Assembly: GCA_014843695.1 (NCBI GenBank)
Contig: CM026398.1
Coordinates: 14,625,896 to 14,689,895, forward strand
Source of the DNA: Archivesica marissinica
Taxonomy: Eukaryota; Mollusca; Bivalvia; Venerida; Vesicomyidae
Direction of reading: 5' to 3'
DNA: 64,000 nt
In this document: positions 44,396 through 59,095 of the stretch, piece by piece
Layout: each line of letters begins with the position of its first letter
Numbering within the stretch: the stretch's first letter is position 1
Notes under the pieces: model-generated
The model's input: only the letters and a program-made list of their open reading frames with translations
What the model was told of the DNA's origin: nothing
Database searches by the model: none
Translations under genes and position numbers: made by a program

Positions 44396-47300
44396 TCCAT
44401 GGATTGCTCCTTCCATGATTTGCCCCTTCAACGGATTGCTCCTTCCTTGGATTGCTCCTTCCACGGATTGCTCCTTCCATGGATTGCTCCTTCCATGGAT
44501 TGCTCCTTCCATGGATTGCTCCTTCCATGGATTGCTCCTTCCATGTATTGCTCCTTCCACGGATTGCTCCTTCCATGTATTGCTCCTTCCATGTATTGCT
44601 CCTTCCATGGATTGCTCCTTCCATGGATTGCTCCTTCAACGGATTGCTCCTTCCATGGATTGCCCTTCAACGGATTGCTCCTTCCTGGATTACTCCTTCC
44701 ATGGATTGCTCCTTCCATGTATTGCTCCTTCCATGTATTGCTCCTTCCATGGATTGCTCCTTCCTTGTATTGCTCCTTCCATGGATTGCTACTTCCATGG
44801 ATTGCTGCTTCAACGGATTGCTCCTTCCATGGATTGCTCCTTCCATGGATTGCTCCTTCCATGGATTGCTCCTTCCATGTATTGCTCCTTCCATGATTGC
44901 TCCTTCATGATTGCTCTTCAGATGCTCCTTCCATGGATGCTCCTTCCATGGATTGCTGCTTCAACGATTGCTCCTTCCATGGATTACTCCTTCCATGGAT
45001 TGCTCCTTCCATGGATTGCTCTTCAACGGATTGCTCCTTCCATGGATTGCTCCTTCCATGTATTGCTCCTTCCATGGATTGCTCCTTCCATGTATTGCTC
45101 CTTCCATGGATTGCTCCTTCCATGGATTGCTGCTTCAACGGATTGCTCCTTCCATGGATTGCTCCTTCCATGTATTGCTCCTTCCATGGATTGCTCCTTC
45201 CATGTATTGCTCCTTCCATGGATTGCTCCTTCCATGGATTGCTTCTTCCATGGATTACTCCTTCCATGGATTGCTCCTTCCATGGATTGCTGCTTCAACG
45301 GATTGTTCCTTCCATGGACTGCTCCTTCCATGTATTGCTCCTTCCATGGATTGCTCCTTCCATGTATTGCTCCTTCCATGGATTGCTCCTTCCATGGATT
45401 GCTCCTTCCATGTATTGCTCCTTCCATGTATTGCTCCTTCCATGGATTGCTCCTTCCATGGATTGCTCCTTCCATGGATTGCTCCTTCCATGTATTGCTG
45501 CTTCAACGGATAGCTCCTTCCATGGATTGCTCCTTCCATGGATTGCTCCTTCCATGGATTGCTCCTTCCATGGATTGCTCCTTCCATGTATTGCTCCTTC
45601 CATGGATTGCTCCTTCCATGGATTGCTCCTTCCATGTATTGCTCCTTCCATGGATTGCTCCTTCCATGTATTGCTGCTTCAACGGATAGCTCCTTCCATG
45701 GACTGCTCCTTCCATGGATTGCTGCTTCAACGGATTGCTCCTTCCATGGATTACTCCTTCCATGGATTGCTCCTTCCATGGATTGCTGCTTCAACGGATT
45801 GCTCCTTCCATGGATTGCTCCTTCCATGTATTGCTCCTTCTATGGATTGATCCGTCCATGGATAGCTCCTTCAACGGATTCTCCTTCCATGGATTACTCC
45901 TTCCATGGATTGCTCCTTCTATGGATTACTCCTTCCATGGATTGCGTCTTCCATGGATTGCTCCTTCCATGGATTGCCCCTTCCTCGGCCTGCTCCTTCC
46001 ATGGATTGCTCCTTCCATGGCTTGCTCCTTCCATCGATTGCTCCTTCCATGGCTTCTCCTTCCATGGCTTGCTCCTTCCATGGATTGTTCCTTCCATGGG
46101 TTGATCCTTCTATTGATTGCTCCTTCCATGGCTTGCTCCTTCCATGGATTGTTCCTTCTACGGATTACTTTTCACATGGATTGCCCTTCCATGGATTGCT
46201 CCGTCCACGGATTGCTCCTGCCACGAATTGCTCCTTCTATGGATTGCTCCTTCTATGGATTGCTCCTTCCATGGATTGCTCCTTCCATGGATTGCCCCTT
46301 CCTTGGCCTGCTCCTTCCATGGCTTGCTCCTTCCATGGATTGTTCCTTCCATGTATTGCTCCTTCCATGGATTGCTCCTTCCATGGATTGCTCCTTCAAT
46401 GGATTTCTCCTTCCATGTATTACAGCTTCCATGGATTGCTCCTTCCATGGCAGCTTGATCCTTCCATGGATTGCTCCTTCCATGGATTGCTCTTTCCATC
46501 GATTACTCCTTCCACGGATTACTCCTTCCATGGATTGCTCCTTCCATGGATTGCTCCTTCCATGGATTGCTCCTTCCATGGATTGCTCCTTCCATGGATT
46601 GCTCCTTCCATGGATTGCTCCTTCCATGGATTGCTCCTTCCATGGATTGCTCCTTCCATGGATTGCTCCTTCCATGGATTGCTCCTTCCATGGATTGCTC
46701 CTTCCATGGATTGCTCCTTCCATGGATTGCTCCTTCCATGGATTGCTCCTTCCATGGATTGCTCCTTCCATGGATTGCTCCTTCCATGGATTGCTCCTTC
46801 CATGGATTGCTCCTTCCATGGATTACTCCTTCCATGGATTGCTCCTTCCATGGATTGCTCCTTCCATGGATTGCTCCTTCCATGGATTGCTCCTTCCATG
46901 GATTGCTCCTTCCATGGATTGCTCCTTCCATGGATTGCTCCTTCCATGGATTGCTCCTTCTATGGATTGCTCCTTCCATGGATTGCTCCTTCCATGGATT
47001 GCTCCTTCCATGGATTGCTCCTTCCATGGATTGCTCCTTCCATGGATTACTCCTTCCATGGATTGCTCCTTCCATGGATTACTCCTTCCATGGATTGCTC
47101 CTTCCATGGATTGCTCCTTCCATGGATTGCTCCTTCCATGGATTGCTCCTTCCATGGATTGCTCCTTCCATGGATTGCTCCTTCCATGGATTACTCCTTC
47201 CATGGATTACTCCTTCCATGGATTGCTCCTTCCATGGATTGCTCCTTCCATGGATTGCTCCTTCCATGGATTGCTCCTTCCATGGATTGCTCCTTCCATG

Positions 47301-50300
47301 GATTGCTCCTTCCATGGATTGCTCCTTCCATGGATTGCTCCTTCCATCGATTACTCCTTCCACGGATTACTCCTTCCATGGATTGCTCCTTCCATGGATT
47401 GCTCCTTCCATGGATTGCTCCTTCCATGTATTGCTCCTTCCATGGATTGCTCCTTCCATGGATTGCTCCTTCCATGTATTGCTCCTTCCATGGATTGCTC
47501 CTTCCATGGATTGCTCCTTCCATGGATTGCTCCTTCCATGGATTGCTCCTTCCTTGGATTGCTCCTTCCATGTATTGCTCCTTCCATGGACTGCTCCTTC
47601 CATGGATTGCTCCGTCCACGGATTGCTCCTTCCACGGATTGCTCCTTCCATGTATTGTTCCTTCCACGGATTGCTCCTTCCTCTGCCTGCTCCTTCCATG
47701 GATTGCTCCTTCCATGGCTTGCTCCTTCCATGGATTGCTCCTTCCATGGCTTCTCCTTCCATGGATTGCTCCTTCCATGGGTTGATCCTTCCATGGATTG
47801 TTCCTTCCATGGGTTGCTCCTTCCATGGCTTCTCCTTCCATGGATTGCTCCTTCCATGGATTGCTCCTTCCATGGATTGCTCCTTCCATGGATTGTTCCT
47901 TCCATGGGTTGATCCTTCTATTGATTGCTCCTTCCATGGCTTGCTCCTTCCATGGATTGTTCCTTCTACGGATTACTTTTCACATGGATTGCCCTTCCAT
48001 GGATTGCTCCTTCCATGGATTGCTCCTGCCACGGATTGCTCCTTCCATGGATTGCTCCTTCCATGTATTGCTCCTTCTATGGATTGATCCGTCCATGGAT
48101 AGCTCCTTCAACGGATTCTCCTTCCATGGATTACTCCTTCCATGGATTGCTCCTTCTATGGATTGCTCCTTCCATGGATTGCTCCTTCTATGGATTGCTC
48201 CTTCTATGGATTGCTCCTTCTATGGATTGCTCCTTCCATGGATTGCTCCTTCCATGGATTGCCCCTTCCTTGGCCTGCTCCTTCCATGGCTTGCTCCTTC
48301 CATGGATTGTTCCTTCCATGTATTGCTCCTTCCATGGATTGCTCCTTCCATGGATTGCTCCTTCAATGGATTTCTCCTTCCATGTATTACAGCTTCCATG
48401 GATTGCTCCTTCCATGGCAGCTTGATCCTTCCATGGATTGCTCCTTCCATGGATTGCTCTTTCCATCGATTACTCCTTCCACGGATTACTCCTTCCATGG
48501 ATTGCTCCTTCCATGGATTGCTCCTTCCATGGATTGCTCCTTCCATGGATTGCTCCTTCCATGGATTGCTCCTTCCATGGATTGCTCCTTCCATGGATTG
48601 CTCCTTCCATGGATTGCTCCTTCAATGGATTACTCCTTCCATGGATTACTCCTTCCATGGATTGCTCCTTCCATGGATTGATCCTTCCATGGATTGCTCC
48701 TTCCATGGATTGCTCCTTCCATGGATTACTCCTTCCACGGATTACTCCTTCCATGGATTGCTCCTTCCATGGATTGCTCCTTCCATGGATTGCTCCTTCC
48801 ATGGATTGCTCCTTCCATGGATTGCTCCTTCCATGGATTACTCCTTCCATGGATTGCTCCTTCAACGGATTGCTCCTTCCATGTATTGCTCCTTCCATGG
48901 ATTACTCCTTCCATGTATTGCTCCTTCCATGGATTGCTCCTTCCATGGATTGCTCCTTCCATGGATTGCTCCTTCCATGGATTACTCCTTCCATGGATTG
49001 CTCCTTCCACGGATTACTCCTTCCATGGATTGCTCCTTCCATGGATTGCTCCTTCCATGTATTGCTCCTTCCATGGATTGCCCCTTCCATGGATTGCTCC
49101 TTCCATGGATTGCTCCTTCCACGGATTGCTCCTTCCATGGATTGCTCCTTCCATGGATTGCTCCTTCCATGGATTGCTCCTTCCATGGATTGCTCCTTCC
49201 ATGTATTGCTCCTTCCATGGATTGCTCCTTCCATGTATTGCTCCTTCCATGGATTGCTCCTTCCATGGATTGCTCCTTCCATGGATTACTCCTTCCATGG
49301 ATTGCTCCTTCCATGGATTGCCCTTCCATGGATTGCTCCTTCCATGGATTACTCCTTCCATGGATTGCTCCTTCCATGGATTACTCCTTCCATGGATTGC
49401 TCCTTCCATGGATTGCTCCTTCCATGGATTGCTCCTTCCATGGATTGCTCCTTCCATGGATTGCTCCTTCCATGGATTGCTCCTTCCATGGATTGCTCCT
49501 TCCATGGATTGCTCCTTCCATGGATTGCTCCTTCCATGTATTGCTCCTTCCATGGATTGCTCCTTCAATGTATTGCTCCTTCAATGGATAGCTCCTTCCA
49601 TGGACTGCTCCTTCCATGGATTGCTCCTTCAACTGATTGCTCCTTCCATGGATTACTCCTTCCATGGATTGCTCCTTCCATGGATTGCTCCTTCCACGGA
49701 TTGCTCCTTCCATGGATTGCTCCTTCCATGTATTGCTCCTTCCATGGATTGCTCCTTCCATGTATTGCTCCTTCCATGGATTGCTCCTTCCATGGATTGC
49801 TCCTTCAACGGATTGCTCCTTCCATGGATTGCTCCTTCCATGTATTGCTCCTTCCATGGATTGCTCCTTCCATGTATTGCTCCTTCCATGGATTACTCCT
49901 TCCATGGATTGCTCCTTCCATGGATTACCCCTTCCATGGATTGCTCCTTCCATGGATTACTCCTTCCATGGATTGCTCCTTCCATGGATTGCTCCTTCCA
50001 TGTATTGCTCCTTCCATGGATTGCTCCTTCCATGTATTGCTCCTTCCATGGATTGCTCCTTCCATGGATTGCTCCTTCCATGTATTGCTCCTTCCATGTA
50101 TTGCTCCTTCCATGGATTGCTCCTTCCATGGATTGCTCCTTCCATGGATTGCTCCTTCCATGTATTGCTCCTTCAATGGATTGCTCCTTCCATGGATTGC
50201 TCCTTCCATGGATTGCTCCTTCCATGGATTGCTCCTTCCATGGATGCTCCTTCCATGGATTACTCCTTCCATGGATTGCTCCTTCCATGGATTGCTCCTT

Positions 50301-53300
50301 CCATGTATTGCTCCTTCCATGGATTGCTCCTTCCATGTATTGCTCTTCACGGATAGCTCCTTCCATGGACTGCTCCTTCCATGGATTGCTCCTTCCATGG
50401 ATTGCTCCTTCCATGGATTACTCCTTCCATGGATTGCTCCTTCCATGGATTGCTCCTTCAACGGATTGCTCCTTCCATGGATTGCTCCTTCCATGTATTG
50501 CTCCTTCTATGGATTGATCCTTCCATGGATTGCTCCTTCAACGGATTCTCCTTCCATGGATTACTCCTTCCATGGATTGCTCCTTCTATGGATTACTCCT
50601 TCCATGGATTGCTCCTTCCATGGATTGCTCCTTCCATGGATTGCCCCTTCCTCGGCCTGCTCCTTCCATGGATTGCTCCTTCCATGGCTTGCTCCTTCCA
50701 TCGATTGCTCCTTCCATGGCTTCTCCTTCCATGGCTTGCTCCTTCCATGGATTGTTCCTTCCATGGGTTGATCCTTCTATTGATTGCTCCTTCCATGGCT
50801 TGCTCCTTCCATGGATTGTTCCTTCTACGGATTACTTTTCACATGGATTGCCCTTCCATGGATTGCTCCGTCCACGGATTGCTCCTGCCACGAATTGCTC
50901 CTTCTATGGATTGCTCCTTCTATGGATTGCTCCTTCCATGGATTGCTCCTTCCATGGATTGCCCCTTCCTTGGCCTGCTCCTTCCATGGCTTGCTCCTTC
51001 CATGGATTGTTCCTTCCATGTATTGCTCCTTCCATGGATTGCTCCTTCCATGGATTGCTCCTTCAATGGATTTCTCCTTCCATGTATTACAGCTTCCATG
51101 GATTGCTCCTTCCATGGCAGCTTGATCCTTCCATGGATTGCTCCTTCCATGGATTGCTCTTTCCATCGATTACTCCTTCCACGGATTACTCCTTCCATGG
51201 ATTGCTCCTTCCATGGATTGCTCCTTCCATGGATTGCTCCTTCCATGGATTGCTCCTTCCATGGATTGCTCCTTCCATGGATTGCTCCTTCCATGGATTA
51301 CTCCTTCCATGGATTGCTCCTTCCATGGATTGCTCCTTCCATGGATTGCTCCTTCCATGGATTGCTGCTTCCATGGATTGCTCCTTCCATGGATTGCTCC
51401 TTCCATGGATTGCTCCTTCCATGGATTGCCCCCAACCCCCAACCCCCAACCCCACAACCCCCACAACTCCTTCCATGTATTGCTCCTTCCACGGATTGCT
51501 CCTACCATGGATTGCTCCTTCCATGGATTGCTCCTTCCATGGATTGCTCCTTCCATGGATTGCTCCTTCCATGGATTGCTCCTTCCTGGATTACTCCTTC
51601 CATGGATTGCTCCTTCCATGGATTGCTCCTTCCATGGATTGCTCCTTCCATGGATTGCTCCTTCCATGGATTGCTCCTTCCATGGATTGCTCCTTCCATG
51701 GATTGCTCCTTCCATGGATTGCTCCTTCCATGGATTGCTCCTTCCATGGATTGCTCCTTCCATGGATTGCTCCTTCCATGGATTGCTCCTTCCATGGATT
51801 GCTCTTTCCATCGATTACTCCTTCCACGGATTACTCCTTCCATGGATTGCTCCTTCCATGGATTGCTCCTTCCATGGATTGCTCCTTCCATGGATTGCTC
51901 CTTCCATGGATTGCTCCTTCCATGGATTGCTCCTTCCATGGATTGCTCCTTCCATGGATTGCTCTTTCCATCGATTACTCCTTCCACGGATTACTCCTTC
52001 CATGGATTGCTCCTTCCATGGATTGCTCCTTCCATGGATTGCTCCTTCCATGTATTGCTCCTTCCATGGATTGCTCGTTCCATGGATTGCTCCTTCCATG
52101 TATTGCTCCTTCCATGGATTGCTCCTTCCATGGATTGCTCCTTCCTTGGATTGCTCCTTCCATGGATTGCTCCTTCCTTGGATTGCTCCTTCCATGTATT
52201 GCTCCTTCCATGGACTGCTCCTTCCATGGATTGCTCCGTCCACGGATTGCTCCTTCCACGGATTGCTCCTTCCATGTATTGTTCCTTCCACGGATTGCTC
52301 CTTCCTCTGCCTGCTCCTTCCATGGATTGCTCCTTCCATGGCTTGCTCCTTCCATGGATTGCTCCTTCCATGGCTTCTCCTTCCATGGATTGCTCCTTCC
52401 ATGGGTTGATCCTTCCATGGATTGTTCCTTCCATGGGTTGCTCCTTCCATGGCTTCTCCTTCCATGGATTGCTCCTTCCATGGATTGCTCCTTCCATGGA
52501 TTGCTCCTTCCATGGATTGTTCCTTCCATGGGTTGATCCTTCTATTGATTGCTCCTTCCATGGCTTGCTCCTTCCATGGATTGTTCCTTCTACGGATTAC
52601 TTTTCACATGGATTGCCCTTCCATGGATTGCTCCTTCCATGGATTGCTCCTGCCACGGATTGCTCCTTCCATGGATTGCTCCTTCCATGTATTGCTCCTT
52701 CTATGGATTGATCCGTCCATGGATAGCTCCTTCAACGGATTCTCCTTCCATGGATTACTCCTTCCATGGATTGCTCCTTCTATGGATTGCTCCTTCCATG
52801 GATTGCTCCTTCTATGGATTGCTCCTTCTATGGATTGCTCCTTCTATGGATTGCTCCTTCCATGGATTGCTCCTTCCATGGATTGCCCCTTCCTTGGCCT
52901 GCTCCTTCCATGGCTTGCTCCTTCCATGGATTGTTCCTTCCATGTATTGCTCCTTCCATGGATTGCTCCTTCCATGGATTGCTCCTTCAATGGATTTCTC
53001 CTTCCATGTATTACAGCTTCCATGGATTGCTCCTTCCATGGCAGCTTGATCCTTCCATGGATTGCTCCTTCCATGGATTGCTCTTTCCATCGATTACTCC
53101 TTCCACGGATTACTCCTTCCATGGATTGCTCCTTCCATGGATTGCTCCTTCCATGGATTGCTCCTTCCATGGATTGCTCCTTCCATGGATTGCTCCTTCC
53201 ATGGATTGCTCCTTCCATGGATTGCTCCTTCCATGGATTGCTCCTTCAATGGATTTCTCCTTCCATGTATTACAGCTTCCATGGATTGCTCCTTCCATGG

Positions 53301-56300
53301 CAGCTTGATCCTTCCATGGATTGCTCCTTCCATGGATTGCTCTTTCCATCGATTACTCCTTCCACGGATTACTCCTTCCATGGATTGCTCCTTCCATGGA
53401 TTGCTCCTTCCATGGATTGCTCCTTCCATGGATTGCTCCTTCCATGGATTGCTCCTTCCATGGATTACTCCTTCCATGGATTGCTCCTTCAACGGATTGC
53501 TCCTTCCATGTATTGCTCCTTCCATGGATTACTCCTTCCATGTATTGCTGCTTCAACGGATTGCTCCTTCCATGGATTGCTCCTTCAACGGATTGCTCCT
53601 TCCATGGATTGCTCCTTCCATGTATTGCTCCTTCCACGGATTGCTCCTACCATGGATTGCTCCTTCCATGGATTGCTCCTTCCATGTATTGTTCCTTCCA
53701 TGGATTGCTCCTTCCATGGATTGCTCCTTCCATGGATTGCTCCTTCCACGGATTGCTCCTTCCATGTATTGTTCCTTCCACGGATTGCTCCTTCCATGTA
53801 TTGTTCCTTCCACGGATTGCTCCTTCCATGGATTGCTCCTTCCATGGATTGCTCCTTCCACGGATTGCTCCTTCCATGTATTGCTCCTTCCATGGATTGC
53901 TCCTTCCATGGATTGCTCCTTCCACGGATTGCTCCTTCCATGTATTGTTCCTTCCATGGATTGCTCCTTCCATGGATTACTCCTTCCATGGATTACTCCT
54001 TCCATGGATTACTCCTTCCATGGATTGCTCCTTCCATGTATTGCTCCTTCCATGGATTGCTCCTTCCATGTATTGCTCCTTCCATGGATTGCTCCTTCCA
54101 TGGATTGCTCCTTCCATGGATTGCTCCTTCCATGTATTGTTCCTTCCATGTATTGCTCCTTCCATGGATTGCTCCTTCAATGTATTGCTGCTTCAACGGA
54201 TAGCTCCTTCCATGGACTGCTCCTTCCATGGATTGCTGCTTCAACTGATTGCTCCTTCCATGGATTACTCCTTCCATGGATTGCTCCTTCCATGGATTGC
54301 TCTCCAACGGATTGCTCCTTCCATGGATTGCTCCTTCCATGGATTGCTCCTTCCATGGATTGCTCCTTCTCCTTCCATGTATTGCTCCTTCCATGGATTG
54401 CTCCTTCCATGGATTGCTGCTTCAACGGATTGCTCCTTCCATGGATTGCTCCTTCCATGTATTGCTCCTTCCATGGATTGCTCCTTCCATGTATTGCTCC
54501 TTCCATGGATTGCTCCTTCCATGGATTGCTCTTCCATGGATTACTCCTTCCATGGATTGCTCCTTCCATGGATTGCTGCTTCAACGGATTGTCCTTCCAT
54601 ACTGCTCCTTCCATGTATTGCTCCTTCCATGGATTGCTCCTTCCATGTATTGCTCCTTCCATGGATTGCTCCTTCCATGGATTGCTCCTTCCATGTATTG
54701 CTCCTTCCATGGATTGCTCCTTCCATGGATTGCTCCTTCCATGTATTGCTCCTTCCATGGATTGCTCCTTCCATGTATTGCTGCTTCAACGGATAGCTCC
54801 TTCCATGGACTGCTCCTTCCATGGATTGCTGCTTCAACGGATTGCTCCTTCCATGGATTACTCCTTCCATGGATTGCTCCTTCCATGGATTGCTCCTTCC
54901 AACGGATTGCTCCTTCCATGGATTGCTCCTTCCATGTATTGCTCCTTCTATGGATTGCTCCGTCCATGGATAGCTCCTTCAACGGATTCTCCTTCCATGG
55001 ATTACTCCTTCCATGGATTGCTCCTTCCATGGATTACTCCTTCCATGGATTGCTCCTTCCATGGATTGCTCCTTCCATGGATTGCCCCTTCCTCGGCCTG
55101 CTCCTTCCATGGATTGCTCCTTCCATGGCTTGCTCCTTCCATGGATTGCTCCTTCCATGGCTTCTCCTTCCATGGCTTGCTCCTTCCATGGATTGTTCCT
55201 TCCATGGGTTGATCCTTCTATTGATTGCTCCTTCCATGGCTTGCTCCTTCCATGGATTGTTCCTTCTACGGATTACTTTTCACATGGATTGCCCTTCCAT
55301 GGATTGCTCCTTCCACGGATTGCTCCTGCCACGGATTGCTCCTTCCATGGATTGCTCCTTCCATGGATTGCTCCTTCTATGGATTGATCCGTCCATGGAT
55401 AGCTCCTTCAACGGATTCTCCTTCCATGGATTACTCCTTCCATGGATTGCTCCTTCCATGGATTGCTCCTTCCATGGATTGCTCCTTCTATGGATTGCTC
55501 CTTCTATGGATTGCTCCTTCTATGGATTGCTCCTTCCATGGATTGCTCCTTCCATGGATTGCCCCTTCCTTGGCCTGCTCCTTCCATGGCTTGCTCCTTC
55601 CATGGATTGTTCCTTCCATGTATTGCTCCTTCCATGGATTGCTCCTTCCATGGATTGCTCCTTCAATGGATTTCTCCTTCCATGTATTACAGCTTCCATG
55701 GATTGCTCCTTCCATGGCAGCTTGATCCTTCCATGGATTGCTCCTTCCATGGATTGCTCTTTCCATCGATTACTCCTTCCACGGATTACTCCTTCCATGG
55801 ATTGCTCCTTCCATGGATTGCTCCTTCCATGGATTGCTCCTTCCATGGATTGCTCCTTCCATGGATTGCTCCTTCCATGGATTGCTCCTTCCATGGATTA
55901 CTCCTTCCATGGATTGCTCCTTCCATGGATTGCTCCTTCCATGGATTGCTCCTTCCATGGATTGCTGCTTCCATGGATTGCTCCTTCCATGGATTGCTCC
56001 TTCCATGGATTACTCCTTCCATGGATTGCTCCTTCCATGGATTGCTCCTTCCATGGATTGCTCCTTCCATGGATTGCTCCTTCCATGGATTGCTCCTTCC
56101 ATGGATTGCTCCTTCCATCGATTACTCCTTCCACGGATTACTCCTTCCATGGATTGCTCCTTCCATGGATTGCTCCTTCCATGGATTGCTCCTTCCATGG
56201 ATTGCTCCTTCCATGGATTGCTCCTTCCATGGATTGCTCCTTCCATGGATTGCTCCTTCCATGGATTGCTCCTTCCATGGATTGCTCCTTCCATGGATTG

Positions 56301-58095
56301 CTCCTTCCATGGATTGCTCCTTCCATGGATTGCTCCTTCCATGGATTGCTCCTTCCATGGATTGCTCCTTCCATGGATTGCTCCTTCCATGGATTGCTCC
56401 TTCCATGGATTGCTCCTTCCATGGATTGCTCCTTCCATGGATTGCTCCTTCCATGGATTGCTCCTTCCATGGATTGCTCCTTCCATGGATTGCTCCTTCC
56501 ATGGATTGCTCCTTCCATGGATTGCTCCTTCCATGGATTGCTCCTTCCATGGATTGCTCCTTCCATCGATTACTCCTTCCACGGATTCCCTTCCATGGAT
56601 TGCTCCTTCCATGGATTGCTCCTTCCATGGATTGCTCCTTCCATGGATTGCTCCTTCCATGGATTGCTCCTTCCATGGATTGCTCCTTCCATGGATTGCT
56701 CCTTCCATGGATTGCTCTTTCCATCGATTACTCCTTCCACGGATTACTCCTTCCATGGATTGCTCCTTCCATGGATTGCTCCTTCCATGGATTGCTCCTT
56801 CCATGTATTGCTCCTTCCATGGATTGCTCGTTCCATGGATTGCTCCTTCCATGTATTGCTCCTTCCATGGATTGCTCCTTCCATGGATTGCTCCTTCCTT
56901 GGATTGCTCCTTCCATGGATTGCTCCTTCCTTGGATTGCTCCTTCCATGTATTGCTCCTTCCATGGACTGCTCCTTCCATGGATTGCTCCGTCCACGGAT
57001 TGCTCCTTCCACGGATTGCTCCTTCCATGTATTGTTCCTTCCACGGATTGCTCCTTCCTCTGCCTGCTCCTTCCATGGATTGCTCCTTCCATGGCTTGCT
57101 CCTTCCATGGATTGCTCCTTCCATGGCTTCTCCTTCCATGGATTGCTCCTTCCATGGGTTGATCCTTCCATGGATTGTTCCTTCCATGGGTTGCTCCTTC
57201 CATGGCTTCTCCTTCCATGGATTGCTCCTTCCATGGATTGCTCCTTCCATGGATTGCTCCTTCCATGGATTGTTCCTTCCATGGGTTGATCCTTCTATTG
57301 ATTGCTCCTTCCATGGCTTGCTCCTTCCATGGATTGTTCCTTCTACGGATTACTTTTCACATGGATTGCCCTTCCATGGATTGCTCCTTCCATGGATTGC
57401 TCCTGCCACGGATTGCTCCTTCCATGGATTGCTCCTTCCATGTATTGCTCCTTCTATGGATTGATCCGTCCATGGATAGCTCCTTCAACGGATTCTCCTT
57501 CCATGGATTACTCCTTCCATGGATTGCTCCTTCTATGGATTGCTCCTTCGATGGATTGCTCCTTCTATGGATTGCTCCTTCTATGGATTGCTCCTTCTAT
57601 GGATTGCTCCTTCCATGGATTGCTCCTTCCATGGATTGCCCCTTCCTTGGCCTGCTCCTTCCATGGCTTGCTCCTTCCATGGATTGTTCCTTCCATGTAT
57701 TGCTCCTTCCATGGATTGCTCCTTCCATGGATTGCTCCTTCAATGGATTTCTCCTTCCATGTATTACAGCTTCCATGGATTGCTCCTTCCATGGCAGCTT
57801 GATCCTTCCATGGATTGCTCCTTCCATGGATTGCTCTTTCCATCGATTACTCCTTCCACGGATTACTCCTTCCATGGATTACTCCTTCCATGGATTGCTC
57901 CTTCCATGGATTGCTCCTTCCATGGATTGCTCCTTCCATGGATTGCTCCTTCCATGGATTGCTCCTGCCACGGATTGCTCCTTCCATGGATTGCTCCTTC
58001 CATGTATTGCTCCTTCTATGGATTGATCCTTCCATGGATAGCTCCTTCAACGGATTCTCCTTCCATGGATTACTCCTTCCATGGATTGCTCCTTC
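44396..58095. repeat. 16-bp satellite array, about 13.7 kb, roughly 850 copies, with higher-order structure
   Basis: The unit is ccatggattgctcctt. Common variants are ccatgtattg, ccacggattg, caacggattg and ccatggatta. Rare marker variants recur at long intervals: cggattacttttcacatgg starts at 46161, 47969, 50828, 52593, 55269 and 57346, so alternate markers are 4.4-4.8 kb apart. A second marker, tgtattacagcttcc, also recurs. All three plus-strand frames are stop-free over long stretches and encode the same 16-residue repeat. The right end is cut by the assembly gap. Confidence 0.98.
51427..51472. repeat. C-rich interruption inside the 16-bp satellite
   Basis: A run of cccccaa-type units replaces the satellite for about 45 bp. 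The complementary strand carries several G4-G5 runs separated by TT or TGT, a G-quadruplex-type pattern. The satellite resumes directly after it. Confidence 0.9.
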
Positions 58096-59095
58096 NNNNN
58101 NNNNNNNNNNNNNNNNNNNNNNNNNNNNNNNNNNNNNNNNNNNNNNNNNNNNNNNNNNNNNNNNNNNNNNNNNNNNNNNNNNNNNNNNNNNNNNNNNNNN
58201 NNNNNNNNNNNNNNNNNNNNNNNNNNNNNNNNNNNNNNNNNNNNNNNNNNNNNNNNNNNNNNNNNNNNNNNNNNNNNNNNNNNNNNNNNNNNNNNNNNNN
58301 NNNNNNNNNNNNNNNNNNNNNNNNNNNNNNNNNNNNNNNNNNNNNNNNNNNNNNNNNNNNNNNNNNNNNNNNNNNNNNNNNNNNNNNNNNNNNNNNNNNN
58401 NNNNNNNNNNNNNNNNNNNNNNNNNNNNNNNNNNNNNNNNNNNNNNNNNNNNNNNNNNNNNNNNNNNNNNNNNNNNNNNNNNNNNNNNNNNNNNNNNNNN
58501 NNNNNNNNNNNNNNNNNNNNNNNNNNNNNNNNNNNNNNNNNNNNNNNNNNNNNNNNNNNNNNNNNNNNNNNNNNNNNNNNNNNNNNNNNNNNNNNNNNNN
58601 NNNNNNNNNNNNNNNNNNNNNNNNNNNNNNNNNNNNNNNNNNNNNNNNNNNNNNNNNNNNNNNNNNNNNNNNNNNNNNNNNNNNNNNNNNNNNNNNNNNN
58701 NNNNNNNNNNNNNNNNNNNNNNNNNNNNNNNNNNNNNNNNNNNNNNNNNNNNNNNNNNNNNNNNNNNNNNNNNNNNNNNNNNNNNNNNNNNNNNNNNNNN
58801 NNNNNNNNNNNNNNNNNNNNNNNNNNNNNNNNNNNNNNNNNNNNNNNNNNNNNNNNNNNNNNNNNNNNNNNNNNNNNNNNNNNNNNNNNNNNNNNNNNNN
58901 NNNNNNNNNNNNNNNNNNNNNNNNNNNNNNNNNNNNNNNNNNNNNNNNNNNNNNNNNNNNNNNNNNNNNNNNNNNNNNNNNNNNNNNNNNNNNNNNNNNN
59001 NNNNNNNNNNNNNNNNNNNNNNNNNNNNNNNNNNNNNNNNNNNNNNNNNNNNNNNNNNNNNNNNNNNNNNNNNNNNNNNNNNNNNNNNNNNNNNN
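58096..59095. other. Assembly gap, exactly 1000 N
   Basis: The round length suggests a placeholder of unknown true size. Different repeats flank it: the 16-bp satellite at the left and TTG repeats at the right. Confidence 0.99.

Noticed and set aside
51427..51472. Interstitial telomere repeat
   Set aside because: The unit is C5A2-like and irregular. Animal telomeres use TTAGGG, which is not present.
54249..57464. 1071-codon ORF and dozens of others across 44.4-58.1 kb
   Set aside because: They are translations of the 16-bp satellite. All three plus frames give the same peptide, so openness carries no coding signal.
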